From Saprospira grandis (GTDB lineage Bacteria > Bacteroidota > Bacteroidia > Chitinophagales > Saprospiraceae), in the NCBI RefSeq assembly GCF_027594745.1, contig NZ_CP110854.1:2931501-2995500 (forward strand): DNA of 64,000 nucleotides. Reading direction: 5' to 3'. The position numbers and the translations under genes are program-made. Positions 44,302-53,930 of this stretch are shown in pieces (within the stretch, counting starts at the first letter, position 1; each line of letters starts with the position of its first letter). The notes under the pieces are model-generated. The model had not been told where the DNA came from. It did not search any database and saw nothing but the letters and a program-made list of their open reading frames with translations.

Positions 44302-46740
44302 CTAATCCTCATAATACAAACGCGGCACCCTTGGCCCTATCCGAGTTAAGAGCTCATAGGGAATGCTGCCCAAGGCCTTGGCCTGCCCCTCAATGGGCAG
44401 CTCTGGACCAAAAAATATGGCTTTATCGCCCGCCCGAACCCTTAGGCCCGAGACATCGGCAAAGCACATGTCCATGCAAACATTGCCCACCAATGGACAA
44501 AGTCGCCCCCCTATATAAACCTGCCCCTTGCCATTGCCCAAACCCCTCGGCAAACCATCGCCATAACCAATGGCCAAGGTGGCAATTTCCCTAGCCTGCG
44601 GAGCCTTGGCCGCTCGCCCATAGCCAACAGCCTCTCCCGCTTCTAGTTGCTTGACCTGCGAGACCTGGCTGCGCAAACGAGCCACCGCCTGCAAATTCAA
44701 GCGCTCGGCAGGGTCTACTCCATGCAAACCAATGCCCAAACGAACCATGTCGTATTGGTAGTCGGCATAGGCCGAAATCCCCGCAGAATTGAGCAGATGC
44801 CGCAGGGGCTTCTCTTCTAAAATGGCCTCTATTTGTTCGGCCCAGTGGGCAAAACGCTGGGCCTGCAAATGGGTAAAGGCCTGCTGCTCGGCCTCATCGG
44901 CTGCAGCTAGATGCGAGAAGATGCCCGCCACTTGTATATATTGCTTTTTCTCTTTCAAAAAGGCCAAAAGGGCGGGCAATTCCTGGCCCTCAAAGCCCAA
45001 ACGATGCATGCCCGTATCCAACTCGATATGAATGGGATGAGCAGGGTAGTGGTAACGCTCCAAAAATTGCACAAAGGCCTTGAGCTGGGCCAAACTAAAG
45101 ATGGAAGGGGCCAAGCGAAATTGTAAGAGGTCCTCAAAGGCCAGGTTTTCACTGTTCATGACCATAATCGGTTGCTGAATGCCCTCTTTCCGCAAGCGCA
45201 CCCCCTCATCCGCATAGGCTACCCCAAAGTAATCTACCCCCTGATTGGCCAGCAAATGGGCCATCTCATAGCTGCTGCCATAGGCAAAGGCCTTGACCAT
45301 GACCATCAGCCGAGTGGAGGGCTTGAGCTGCTGCTTGTAGGTCCGCAAATTATGCAAAATAGCCGATTTAGAGAGCTCCAAAACCGAGCGATGCCGCTGC
45401 TCGAGTAGGCGCTGACTCAGGCGCTCCAAACGAAAAGAACGCGCCCCCTTGACCAAGATATATTCCGATTGAAAAAGCAACTCATCCGAGACCAAGGCGG
45501 CCAAGGCCTGCTCTGTATTGGGATAAAAATTGCGCTCCGGAATAAAGTCAAACTGTGCTTGCTGTCGCTGCATAGCGGCCCCAATGCCCAAGATCCGCTC
45601 GATCTGATATTGCTCCAATAATTGGGCAACCTCCGCATAGAGTTGCTCTTCCTCTTGGCCCGATTCCATGATGTCGGAGAGGATGATGCTGGGCCGCAAA
45701 AAACGATGCTCCTGATGCTGGGCCATAAATTCTAAAGCATGCCGAAGGCCCAATAAATCATTGCTATAACTATCGTCTAAAATAAGGCAATCTCGACTCC
45801 CTTTTTTCCAGCTCAGCCGCATAGGCAATTTGCGCAGCTCCCTAAATCCAGCCTGAATATCGGCCCAAGATAGCCCCCAAAGCAGACAAAAACTCAGGAC
45901 TTGCATCGCATTTTCTATGGCGGCTTTTCCCCAAAAGGGCAAAACAACTGTTTGCTCTTGACCCGCATAAGCTAGACGCAAAATGCTCTGGCTGCCTTGC
46001 TGTTTTTCCGATAAAAGCTGCAACTTAGCTAAGGGCGAGCGGCCCCAACTAAAGCGGCGATCTTCCTCAAAATGCTGCGCGACATACTGGGCCAATTCTC
46101 TTTGGTCCAAACAATAAACTAGCTGCTCCACCCCCTCAAAAAGACGCATTTTCTCGGCTAGTTTTTCGCTTCTATTGGCAAAACCTTCATCATGTGCCGA
46201 GCCCAAATTACTAAAGAGCCCATATTGGGGCGAAATCATCTTTGCCAGCCGCTGCATCTCGCCCCGCTTCGAAATGCCCGCCTCAATTAGGCCCAACTGA
46301 TGCTCTGCCCGCAGTTCTAGCAGCGAAAGCGCCACCCCCAACTGAGAATTATAGCTCTTGGGGCTTTTGAGTAGGGCCAAATGCGGCGAAAGCAACTGGT
46401 AGAGCCATTCCTTAATAATCGTTTTGCCATTACTGCCCGCAATCCCCAAGATCGGCCCCTCAAATTGCTGCCGATGCCAGGCCGCCCAAGCCTGCAAAAG
46501 GGCCAAACTATCAGGAAAATGCAGAAATTCGGCCTTGGGGTAACGCTCTTCCCAACCGCCTTCTTCTACCACAAAATGCCGCAGGCCTTTTTCATAAAGG
46601 GCCGGAATATAATCGTGTCCATTGTGCTGTGGCCCCAAACGAGCAAAAAAAATCTGCCGCCCAGCTTCTACCGCCTGCCGACTATCGGTCAATGCCCGCT
46701 TGCCTTGCCAAAATGCTCCTCCAAAATCTATTGCTTCCAT
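44302..46740 (-). CDS. murF-alr: Bifunctional UDP-MurNAc-tripeptide:D-Ala-D-Ala ligase / alanine racemase (MurF-Alr)
   Basis: 812 residues. The N-terminal MurF half (about 1-450) has the ATP loop GIAGSNGKTIIKEWL and LIEAGISKRGEM; the C-terminal Alr half (about 455-812) has the PLP lysine in MVKAFAYG, HIELDTGMHRLGF, and the catalytic Tyr in AIGYGDGLPRG. The racemase supplies D-Ala and the ligase adds D-Ala-D-Ala to the wall precursor. This fusion is typical of Bacteroidota and is a good taxonomic marker. Both halves appear complete. Confidence 0.95.
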   Translation of the reverse strand: MEAIDFGGAFWQGKRALTDSRQAVEAGRQIFFARLGPQHNGHDYIPALYEKGLRHFVVEEGGWEERYPKAEFLHFPDSLALLQAWAAWHRQQFEGPILGIAGSNGKTIIKEWLYQLLSPHLALLKSPKSYNSQLGVALSLLELRAEHQLGLIEAGISKRGEMQRLAKMISPQYGLFSNLGSAHDEGFANRSEKLAEKMRLFEGVEQLVYCLDQRELAQYVAQHFEEDRRFSWGRSPLAKLQLLSEKQQGSQSILRLAYAGQEQTVVLPFWGKAAIENAMQVLSFCLLWGLSWADIQAGFRELRKLPMRLSWKKGSRDCLILDDSYSNDLLGLRHALEFMAQHQEHRFLRPSIILSDIMESGQEEEQLYAEVAQLLEQYQIERILGIGAAMQRQQAQFDFIPERNFYPNTEQALAALVSDELLFQSEYILVKGARSFRLERLSQRLLEQRHRSVLELSKSAILHNLRTYKQQLKPSTRLMVMVKAFAYGSSYEMAHLLANQGVDYFGVAYADEGVRLRKEGIQQPIMVMNSENLAFEDLLQFRLAPSIFSLAQLKAFVQFLERYHYPAHPIHIELDTGMHRLGFEGQELPALLAFLKEKKQYIQVAGIFSHLAAADEAEQQAFTHLQAQRFAHWAEQIEAILEEKPLRHLLNSAGISAYADYQYDMVRLGIGLHGVDPAERLNLQAVARLRSQVSQVKQLEAGEAVGYGRAAKAPQAREIATLAIGYGDGLPRGLGNGKGQVYIGGRLCPLVGNVCMDMCFADVSGLRVRAGDKAIFFGPELPIEGQAKALGSIPYELLTRIGPRVPRLYYED

Positions 46741-46776
46741 CCTTCCTGTTTTTTTATGCTGTATTGATTGTTTTTT

Positions 46777-46925
46777 GGGGCCTCCCGCCTTCGGCGGGCG
46801 CTACGGTCCGCAGCTCGCAAGTCTGCTCGGCCCTTCAGCCTTCACTTCGTTTCGGCTTTGGTCTGCCGCTGCGCGGCACTGCTCCCCATCGCTAGGCCAA
46901 GAGCGGCATGGCGCTAGGCGACCTT
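46777..46925 (+). repeat. Modular hairpin element, copy M
   Basis: Subtype 2, plus strand, opposite to both flanking genes. Closing pair GGCCT (46779-46783) with AGGCC (46894-46898). Hairpins CCCGCCTTCGGCGGG, AGCC/GGCT (copy A has AGGC/GCCT here) and GCCGCTGCGCGGC. Confidence 0.8.
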
Positions 46926-46952
46926 TTGGACCAAAATGGGCCCTAGCCAAAC

Positions 46953-46990
46953 AAAAAAAAGGCTGTCGAAGAGAAATTCGACAGCCTTTT
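46953..46990 (-). terminator. Terminator after trxB
   Basis: GGCTGTCGAA pairs with TTCGACAGCC around a six-base loop, with a T-run on the minus strand. Confidence 0.92.
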
Positions 46991-47006
46991 TTGCCTGTTT
47001 TAGGGC

Positions 47007-47948
47007 TTAAATAATGCCTTCTTCGGCTAGGTAGCGCTCGGCATCTAGGGCCGCCATACAGCCAGTACCTGCGGCGGTAATCGCCTGGCGATATACTTTG
47101 TCTGCAGCATCTCCACTAACAAAAACACCAGGAATCTTAGTTTTAGAAGTACCCGGCTGATCTACAATGAGGTAGCCAGTTTCATCTGTGGGCAACCACT
47201 CCTTAAAGATGTCTGTATTGGGCTTGTGGCCAATAGCAATAAAGACAGCGCCTAGGCTGAGCTCGCTATTTTCTTTCGTTTTATTGTTGATGAGACGAAC
47301 GCCAGTGACCCCATCATCGCCCAGAATCTCTTCGATCTCGGTATTCCAGTGCACCTCTACATTTTCGGCCTTCTCAATGCGCTCTTGCATAATCTTAGAG
47401 GCTCGTAGCTCGTCGCGACGAACAAAGAGGTGTACCTTCGGACAAAGTTTAGACAAATAAAGAGCCTCTTCAGCAGCAGTATCTCCACCACCAACTACAG
47501 AGACTTCTTGTCCACGGAAGAAAAAGCCATCACAAACCGCACAGGCAGAAACACCTTTGTTCATTAGCCTTTTTTCAGAATCTAGCCCCAGCCATTTGGC
47601 CGAAGCACCCGTGGCAATCACTACAGAATGAGCATGGATCTCTTCTCCACCTTCGGTCCAAGCCTTATGCACAGGACCAGAAAAGTCTACTTTGTCAATC
47701 ATGACTCCGGTGTGGATCTCCGTGCCAAAACGGGCCGCCTGATTGCGGAAGTCTTCCATCATTTCAGGTCCCATGATGCCTTTGGGATAACCCGGGAAGT
47801 TTTCTACATCTGTTGTGATCATCAGCTGACCACCTGGCTCTTTTCCTGTATAAAGTACAGGCTCCATATTGGCTCTAGAAGCATAAATTGCAGCGGTGTA
47901 GCCTGCAGGACCAGAACCGATAATGAGACATTTGACTGTTTTGGGCAT
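47007..47948 (-). CDS. trxB: Thioredoxin-disulfide reductase
   Basis: 313 residues. FAD motif GSGPAGYTAAIYASRA, redox pair CAVC in SACAVCDGFFFRG, NADPH motif GGGDTAAEEALYL and the C-terminal FVSGDAADKVYRQAITAAGTG are all present. It reduces thioredoxin with NADPH in the cytoplasm. A good TAnnTTTG promoter lies about 55 bp upstream. Confidence 0.96.
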   Translation of the reverse strand: MPKTVKCLIIGSGPAGYTAAIYASRANMEPVLYTGKEPGGQLMITTDVENFPGYPKGIMGPEMMEDFRNQAARFGTEIHTGVMIDKVDFSGPVHKAWTEGGEEIHAHSVVIATGASAKWLGLDSEKRLMNKGVSACAVCDGFFFRGQEVSVVGGGDTAAEEALYLSKLCPKVHLFVRRDELRASKIMQERIEKAENVEVHWNTEIEEILGDDGVTGVRLINNKTKENSELSLGAVFIAIGHKPNTDIFKEWLPTDETGYLIVDQPGTSKTKIPGVFVSGDAADKVYRQAITAAGTGCMAALDAERYLAEEGII

Positions 47949-48001
47949 AACTATATATATATTATGTGTAGGTATAAGATTTATATTAAAAATTCCTGCT
48001 A

Positions 48002-48009
48002 CAAAGGTA
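48002..48009 (-). promoter_or_regulatory. -7 box of the trxB promoter
   Basis: TACCTTTG on the minus strand matches TAnnTTTG, with TTG about 20 bp upstream. It is the best promoter match in the window. Confidence 0.65.
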
Positions 48010-48103
48010 TTGAATTCCAGTTAGGCAAACAAGTTTTACCGCTTAGGGTTTGTTAAGCCTAAAATAAAGTCTTTTCCTTTTGAGGCTGCTTTTTATCCAT
48101 TAT

Positions 48104-48234
48104 GCTTAGTCAGAGGGGCTGTTAGACCAACTTCTACTTGCTCTCCCAGCTGCCACGGAGCCAATCTGACGGAGCAATACGGTCCCGTGGCTGGATCTAA
48201 GCGCATATTATTTCTACAAGCTACTCCCCTAAGC
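48104..48234. ncRNA. Candidate structured RNA between trxB and a membrane protein gene
   Basis: A rod-like fold is possible. The outer ends GCTT/AAGC and AGGGG/CCCCT pair (48104-48116 with 48226-48234), unpaired bulges follow, and a strong terminal hairpin GCCACGG/CCGTGGC with CCA/TGG closes the tip (48146-48194). The long rod with a large internal loop recalls 6S RNA, but no family is matched. The strand is undecided; a TATTTTG box near 48261-48267 would favour the minus strand. Confidence 0.35.
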
Positions 48235-48293
48235 GAAATGATAAGCAAGGGCGTAGCGTTCAAAATACGGCCTTAGCATATTTTGAAATAGAA

Positions 48294-48323
48294 AAAGGGG
48301 CAAAACTGTAGTTTTGCCCCTTT
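48294..48323 (-). terminator. Terminator after the 48353 gene
   Basis: AAAGGGGCAAAACT pairs with AGTTTTGCCCCTTT on the minus strand and is followed by further T residues, about 30 bp after the stop. Confidence 0.85.
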
Positions 48324-48352
48324 GGGTGTAGTCTTATTTTTTGCTTAATGGT

Positions 48353-48799
48353 TTAGAACCATCCAGCGCCCAAGGCTTCACGGAAAGGCCAAGGGATACC
48401 GGCTAGCATAAGGACCAGGCCGATAAGGTAGAACATAAACTGCGTTTTATAGCGAGCGGGGGCATCGTCTAGGCGTTTGGCTCGGCTATAGCCAATAGTA
48501 ATGGCCACCACAGCAAGGACCATCATACTAATATGCTCTACGGCATAAAAGCGGAGATAAGTATCTTTCATCATGCCTTCTACAAACTGCACCTTAGGGC
48601 TCATAAAATAGAGAATGAGTCCGAGGAGGAACTGTGTATGTGTAAAAATGAGGGCAAAAAGCGGTAGTTTTTTATCGCTGTTTAGGTACTCTTGTTTATT
48701 GGCTTTCCATTTTTGGAAAGAGGTCACAATAGCGAGTAAAAGAAAGATCAGTACTAGCCAGCGGAGGCCCGAGTGAGCGTGTTGTAGTCCGTTTAACAT
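48353..48799 (-). CDS. Four-helix membrane protein, cytochrome-b-like layout
   Basis: 148 residues with four membrane segments and histidines at the membrane edges: HAHSGLRWLVL, FTHTQFLLGL, and AVEHISMMVL. These could bind heme as in cytochrome b561-type proteins, but the family is not certain. It is common in Bacteroidota as an uncharacterised membrane protein. Transcribed alone, with its own terminator. Confidence 0.65.
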   Translation of the reverse strand: MLNGLQHAHSGLRWLVLIFLLLAIVTSFQKWKANKQEYLNSDKKLPLFALIFTHTQFLLGLILYFMSPKVQFVEGMMKDTYLRFYAVEHISMMVLAVVAITIGYSRAKRLDDAPARYKTQFMFYLIGLVLMLAGIPWPFREALGAGWF

Positions 48800-48989
48800 A
48801 AGTTTAGTTGCATTTATACATTAAAAAATGATCCTTGTCAGAAGGGGCTTCAAAGGTAATTAGGGGGCTTGATATAAGGAAAAAAAGAACTGTTTTTTAT
48901 CAGACTTTATCTAAATAAGCGGCAGGGCCTAGGGGCTTAGTTTCTCAAAAAAAAGGCTTATTTTAGCCGCATTAAAGTATAAAAGCAGT

Positions 48990-49844
48990 ATGCAAACAAC
49001 GATTAATGCGGCGGGGCGACTTTTGGACCTCTCTTCTCCGAAGATTATGGGGATACTCAACCTAACGCCAGATTCATTTTATGATGGCGGGCGTTATTTG
49101 GGGGAAGAGGCTTATTTGGAGCAAGTGGAGCGAATGATTGGAGAGGGGCTAGACATTTTAGATATTGGTGGTGCATCGACTAAGCCTGGGGCGCTGGCAG
49201 TTTCTGCAGAGGAGGAGTTAAAGCGAATTTTGGGGCCATTAAGGCGCATTCGGCAAGAGTTTCCAGATTTATTGATCAGCATTGATAGTTATTGGGCCGA
49301 AGTTATAGAGGCTACAGCGGCCGAGGGCATTCATTTGGTCAATGATATATCGGCGGGGGCTATAGACCCTAAACTTTGGCCGATAGTGGCCAAGTTGGGA
49401 TTGCCTTATGTATTGATGCATATGCAGGGGCGGCCAGAAACGATGCAAGATAAACCCCAATATGAGTCAGTAGTTTTAGAAGTCTATGACTTTTTTGTGG
49501 AGCGTCTGGGCGCCTTGCGTCAGTTGGGCGTTAAAGATATTATATTGGACCTTGGCTATGGTTTTGGAAAAAGCCTGGGGCAGAACTACCAGTTATTGGC
49601 GGGGGGGCAAGCTTTTCGGCAATTGGGACTGCCTATTTTAGCGGGGGTTTCTCGCAAATCTATGCTGTACAAACTTTTGGATAGCCAACCGCAGGAAGTT
49701 TTGCCCGCTACTACTGCGGCGCATATTTTTGCCCTAGAAGAAGGGGCTCGCATTTTGCGGGTACATGATGTAGAAGCGGCTCGTCAGGCTATAGGAGTTT
49801 GGCAGGCCTATCAGCAAGCAAAAGAAGAATTAAAGATAAACTAG
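48990..49844 (+). CDS. folP: Dihydropteroate synthase
   Basis: 284 residues. GILNLTPDSFYDGGRY, DIGGASTKPGA, LVNDISAG, LPYVLMHMQGRPETMQ, and LPILAGVSRKSMLYKL are the pterin- and pABA-binding motifs in order. It makes dihydropteroate in folate synthesis. It ends 3 bp before miaE on the same strand. Confidence 0.95.
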   Translation: MQTTINAAGRLLDLSSPKIMGILNLTPDSFYDGGRYLGEEAYLEQVERMIGEGLDILDIGGASTKPGALAVSAEEELKRILGPLRRIRQEFPDLLISIDSYWAEVIEATAAEGIHLVNDISAGAIDPKLWPIVAKLGLPYVLMHMQGRPETMQDKPQYESVVLEVYDFFVERLGALRQLGVKDIILDLGYGFGKSLGQNYQLLAGGQAFRQLGLPILAGVSRKSMLYKLLDSQPQEVLPATTAAHIFALEEGARILRVHDVEAARQAIGVWQAYQQAKEELKIN

Positions 49845-49847
49845 TTT

Positions 49848-50450
49848 ATGGAACTAACGACTAAACGTGTTTTGGGCCTAGAACTACCTACCGACCCACG
49901 TTGGGTAGATTTGGCGGCCATGCAATTGGAAGATATTTTGACCGATCATGCTTATTGTGAGCAAAAGGCGGCGACCAGCTGCATTTCGCTCATTCAGCGT
50001 TATTCGGATTACGAGCGCTTGGTGGCTGAACTCGCCCCCATTGTTACGGAAGAGTGGGGCCATTTTCGTTCGGTTTTGAAAGAGCTCAAAAAGCGGGGCT
50101 TAAAGTTGGGGCGGCAGCGCAAAGACGAGTACGTCAATAAGTTGTTTACCTTTGTGCGCAAAGGGGGGCGTCCAGAAACGGCCTTATTAGATAAGCTTTT
50201 GGTTTGTGCTATGATTGAGGCTCGAAGTTGTGAGCGTTTTCGTTTGTTGGCCACCCAATTAGAAGAAGAGCATCTGCGTAAGTTTTACCATGGGTTTATG
50301 GTTGCTGAGGCGGGGCATTATAAGCTCTTTTTATCTTTGGCCAAAGAGTATTGTGGAGAAGAAACGAGCATGGCTCGTTGGAAAGAGTGTTTGGCTTTTG
50401 AGGCGGAGATTTTGGCTAGTATGGAAGTGCGGGCCGACCGCATGCACTAG
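49848..50450 (+). CDS. miaE: tRNA-(ms2io6A37)-hydroxylase
   Basis: 200 residues, ferritin-like diiron fold. The iron ligands are visible as EEWGHF and EAGHY with the Glu residues in DHAYCEQKAA and MIEARSCERF. It hydroxylates the modified A37 next to the anticodon. The gene follows folP after 3 bp, so cotranscription is likely. Confidence 0.9.
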   Translation: MELTTKRVLGLELPTDPRWVDLAAMQLEDILTDHAYCEQKAATSCISLIQRYSDYERLVAELAPIVTEEWGHFRSVLKELKKRGLKLGRQRKDEYVNKLFTFVRKGGRPETALLDKLLVCAMIEARSCERFRLLATQLEEEHLRKFYHGFMVAEAGHYKLFLSLAKEYCGEETSMARWKECLAFEAEILASMEVRADRMH

Positions 50451-50682
50451 TTTGGGCAGGCCTTGCTCCCTTTGGATGGAACAGGGCGCGCAGCGCCCGC
50501 AAAGGAGCGTAGCGACTGGCTGGCTATAGCCAAATTTAAACGCACTCACTTTTATAGTTTGCAGCAATTTCCCGCTAGTCGGCCCTATTTTTCTCGGTCA
50601 TAGCGAAGGCTATGCCCTTAAAAAATAGCTGGCCTAGCCAAAAAATCATAGCAAAGACGACCAAAGCAGCGCGATTAAATCT

Positions 50683-50818
50683 GGCTGAGGGATGGATAGG
50701 GGGGCGGCGCAGCCGCAGACCCAAGGCAGGCATTGCCTGCCTGCAGGGCCGAGCGAACAGCGAGCCCCGACACAGCCCGACCCGAGCCGATAGGCGAGGG
50801 GCAGCCCCAAAAAAACAA
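50683..50818 (-). repeat. Modular hairpin element, copy N
   Basis: Subtype 1, minus strand. Closing pair GGCTG (50812-50816) with CAGCC (50683-50687). Hairpins AGGCAGGCAATGCCTGCCT and GCGGCTGCGCCGC. A short GGGCGCGCAGCGCCC hairpin at about 50485-50500 may be a remnant of another copy. The rest of the 500-bp gap holds no gene. Confidence 0.8.
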
Positions 50819-50947
50819 TAAGCATAGCCTCCTTAGGGAGGAGAACTCTTAAAATAGGGGCTTCTCGGCGGCTTTTGTCCTTTTTTCTGTAACTTATGAG
50901 GGTGTGAAAGACTTATCCCTTTAATTTCCCCCAAAATATATATTTAT

Positions 50948-53851
50948 ATGCGTCATATTCTACTTTTATTGATGGGCTGTATGCTATTGGCTGGCCCCTC
51001 GCTTTTTGCTCAGCAGGGTTGTAATACCGTTTTTGACCAAAAAGTAAGCATGAGTGATCGTCAAAAGATTCGCTCCAAATCTATTATTGTTCATAGTCAG
51101 ACCTCTTTGAGTTATCAATTTGTTTTGCAGGTTGATGATGATGGGATTATTTTGGAAGTAACCTCTACCGATGAGCATCCTTTGGAAAAGGGGAATACTA
51201 AAATCATGTTGATTTCGACTAGTGGGGAAAAGCGTTTGTACGACTTTATTTCGACGGCGGAGCAGATTAAGGTAGGGAACCGCAAGGGCTACCAAAACAG
51301 TATTCAGCTCAATATGGAAAACCTCAAGTGGTTGGCGGTGAATAAAGTGCGGACCCTTCGATTGGTAGATATGACCGTGAGTAAAATGTATGTTCGTCCG
51401 GTTTCGAGTACGCGCCAAGAGGAATTGAAAAACACGGCTTATTGCTTAACGCAGGTGATCAACCAAGACCTCTTGCCCTATAAAGAAGTGAATGTTACCA
51501 TTGCTGGGGCGAAGAAATCGGGGCCAGTGGCCTCTTCTAGAGGGGGTGAAAAGCCCAAGGAGGACCCCAAGAAAAACAACTCTACGGCATTGATTGCCCG
51601 GGCGCAATCTTCTCCTTGCGAAGAATTTTCGGATGAGGAGATTAAGAAATTGAAGTATGAGTTGAACGTACAAAAAGAATTGACGCAGGAAGCGATTCGG
51701 AACGAAAAGCAGAAGGCGGCGGATGCTCGGGAGAGTATTCAGCGTTCTTTGGCTACGGCTCGGGAGAATGCTTCTAAGGAAAAATCGGCCATTGCGGAAG
51801 AGGTGGTTGCAGTGCGTCAGAAGGCCCAGGAGGAGATTGCCAAGGCCAGAGAGGCTATGCGCAAAGCCATTGAGGATGCGCAGGCCACCGCCAACAGCTT
51901 GATTGAAAAAGCGCAGTTGGAGGCCATGCAAGTTCGGCAAAAGGCGGATGCTAAAATTAGTGAGATTCAGGCCAATGAGGCCAAGAAAGTAGCTGAGGCC
52001 CAAAAGAGTGCTGCCGAGCGGATCAAAAGTGCCAAAGAGCAGTACGTATCGGCCAAGGCGCAGTATGATGCTGAGGTAGAGCTAGCCAAAGAAACCTCTG
52101 ATGAAAAAATCAAGAGCATTCAGGAAGAAATGGCAGCGGAAATTGCGGCGGCTAAAGAGAAGGCCAAAAAACAACAAAACCTAACCGCTGCGGATGTAGA
52201 CCAGTCTCGCAAGACGGCTGCAGAGAAAATTGCCGAGGCCGAAATTGCGGCCGCCAAAAGCATTGCGGCAGCCAGAGAAAAAGCGGCCAAGGAAAAAGAA
52301 TTGATTCAGATGGATGTTTTGGAGGCGCGCCGCAAAGCCGCCGAAGACATTGCCTCTGCTCAGGAGAAATCGGCCCAATCGGTGGCGGCAGCCCTAGAAA
52401 AGGCGGCCACAGAAAGAGAGGCCATTGCCGCTCAGATTGAGAAAGAACGCAAAATTGCCGCTGATGAAATTGCCCGAATTAAGTCGGAAATTAGAGAAGA
52501 TAAAGCCGATGCAGCCAAAGAAAAAGCCCAAACTGCCGAAGAGGTAGCCGAGGCGAAAAAGAAAGCCGCAGCGGAAATTGCCAACTCTAAGGAATTGACC
52601 AATGAGGAGGTGATCAAAGCTAGAGAAGAGGCCCAAAGCATGAAGCGCAAATTGGCAGCCGATGTGGCCACAGCCAAAGTGAAGGCCGAAGAAGAAATTC
52701 AGCGCATCCAGAAAGAAATTCAGGAGCAAATTAAGGCCGCCAAAGCCAGAGAGGCTGAAATTAAGGCCGCTGCCGCTAAGGAAATTGCCCAGGCCAAAGA
52801 AAAGGCCGCCGAGCAAATTGCCGCAGCAGATGCCGAAGCTCAAAAAGAAGCACAGCAGGCCAGCAAAGATGCCGCCGCCGCTAAGGCCAGATATGCCGAG
52901 GCGGTACAGAAAGCCCAGGCTGAAGCCGTGAAAAAGCAAAAGGAAATTCAAGAAAAGGTACAATCTGATATCATTACGGCTAGAGCCAAGGCCGATGAGG
53001 TGAGCCGTATGTCTCAGGACGAAATGAAAGAGACCAAGGAAATTGCTGCCGAGGAGGTCCTTTTGGCCCAAGAAAGAGCCCTAAAAGAGATTGCCGAATT
53101 GCGCAAAAAGGTCGCTTCAGAAAAGGCGGCCGCCTATGCCGATATGGCTGCCTCTGATCAGGAAAAGGCGAAGAAAATTGCCGAAAATAGAGAGGCTCAA
53201 GCCGAGGCCATCCGCGCCGATAAGGAAAAAGCCGCTATCGAACGCCAAAAGATTTTGAGCGAAGTGGCCGCCACCAAAGAAACGGCCGCCTTTGAAATTG
53301 CAAAAACTAAGGAAGAATCGGCCAAAGCCATTCAGGAGATTCGCAGCAAAACCGTTTTGGCCGAAAAAGCCGAAACCGAACGCCTACTTAAGGTGAAGGA
53401 GAATGTAGCCAACCAAATTGCCGATACCAAGGAAAAAGGCGCTAGCGAAATTGCCTTGGCCAAAAAGGAAACTGCAGCCAAAAAGCAAGAATTGCAAGAC
53501 TCGCTCAATGCAGTCATGAAACTCAATGCCGAGCAAATTGCCAAGGCCCAAGAAAATGCGGCCCAGAAAATTACCGAGGCTAAAAAACGCTCTGAAGAGG
53601 AAATCAAAAGCATTCAGGCCGATAATCTTGCCGCCAAACAAAAACTAGCCGAAAACCTCAAGGCCGTGGAGGTGGAGAATATGGCGAAGATTGAAGCTGC
53701 ACGCAAAGCCACCCAAGAGCAACTGGATAAAATTCAGGCAGAAATTAAAGAGAAGGAAAATAAATTGGCCTTCTTGAGAAAACAGATTGAAGATGAGGAG
53801 AATGCCCTTAAGAAAATTAAATCTGAACGCCGACTAGAAGAAGGTAAATAG
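50948..53851 (+). CDS. Exported 967-residue protein with very long Ala/Glu/Lys coiled coil
   Basis: Signal peptide (MRHILLLLMGCMLLAGPSLF...AQ), a beta-rich domain at about 25-200 (ISTSGEKRLYDFISTAEQ, MENLKWLAVNKVRTLRLVD), a Ser/Pro/Lys linker, then about 730 residues of nearly uninterrupted helix built from loose repeats such as KEKAAAEIA.A+EKA. Pro and Gly are almost absent there, so a long stalk or filament is likely. I recognise no family. It could be a structural protein in the periplasm or cell surface. The long antisense frames are side effects of the repeats. Followed by a strong terminator. Confidence 0.75.
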   Translation: MRHILLLLMGCMLLAGPSLFAQQGCNTVFDQKVSMSDRQKIRSKSIIVHSQTSLSYQFVLQVDDDGIILEVTSTDEHPLEKGNTKIMLISTSGEKRLYDFISTAEQIKVGNRKGYQNSIQLNMENLKWLAVNKVRTLRLVDMTVSKMYVRPVSSTRQEELKNTAYCLTQVINQDLLPYKEVNVTIAGAKKSGPVASSRGGEKPKEDPKKNNSTALIARAQSSPCEEFSDEEIKKLKYELNVQKELTQEAIRNEKQKAADARESIQRSLATARENASKEKSAIAEEVVAVRQKAQEEIAKAREAMRKAIEDAQATANSLIEKAQLEAMQVRQKADAKISEIQANEAKKVAEAQKSAAERIKSAKEQYVSAKAQYDAEVELAKETSDEKIKSIQEEMAAEIAAAKEKAKKQQNLTAADVDQSRKTAAEKIAEAEIAAAKSIAAAREKAAKEKELIQMDVLEARRKAAEDIASAQEKSAQSVAAALEKAATEREAIAAQIEKERKIAADEIARIKSEIREDKADAAKEKAQTAEEVAEAKKKAAAEIANSKELTNEEVIKAREEAQSMKRKLAADVATAKVKAEEEIQRIQKEIQEQIKAAKAREAEIKAAAAKEIAQAKEKAAEQIAAADAEAQKEAQQASKDAAAAKARYAEAVQKAQAEAVKKQKEIQEKVQSDIITARAKADEVSRMSQDEMKETKEIAAEEVLLAQERALKEIAELRKKVASEKAAAYADMAASDQEKAKKIAENREAQAEAIRADKEKAAIERQKILSEVAATKETAAFEIAKTKEESAKAIQEIRSKTVLAEKAETERLLKVKENVANQIADTKEKGASEIALAKKETAAKKQELQDSLNAVMKLNAEQIAKAQENAAQKITEAKKRSEEEIKSIQADNLAAKQKLAENLKAVEVENMAKIEAARKATQEQLDKIQAEIKEKENKLAFLRKQIEDEENALKKIKSERRLEEGK

Positions 53852-53870
53852 CGCCTGATTTAACTAGTTT

Positions 53871-53908
53871 AGAGCCCGATTTATCTGAGGATGTCGGGCT
53901 CTTTTTTT
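53871..53908 (+). terminator. Terminator after the coiled-coil gene
   Basis: AGAGCCCGA pairs with TCGGGCTCT, followed by a T-run. It overlaps a possible upstream ATG of the next gene and so supports the later start at 53931. Confidence 0.9.
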
Positions 53909-53930
53909 GATCTTTTTTGACTCTTTTTAT

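Noticed and set aside
48104..48260. Manganese (yybP-ykoY) riboswitch on the minus strand
   Set aside because: GGGGAGTAGC is present, but the conserved inner loops and 3' segment were not found, and trxB has its own closer promoter.
52394..53071. Long antisense frames within the coiled-coil gene
   Set aside because: Gly/Leu/Phe-rich reverse reading of the Ala/Glu/Lys repeats. The plus-strand gene has a signal peptide and terminator.
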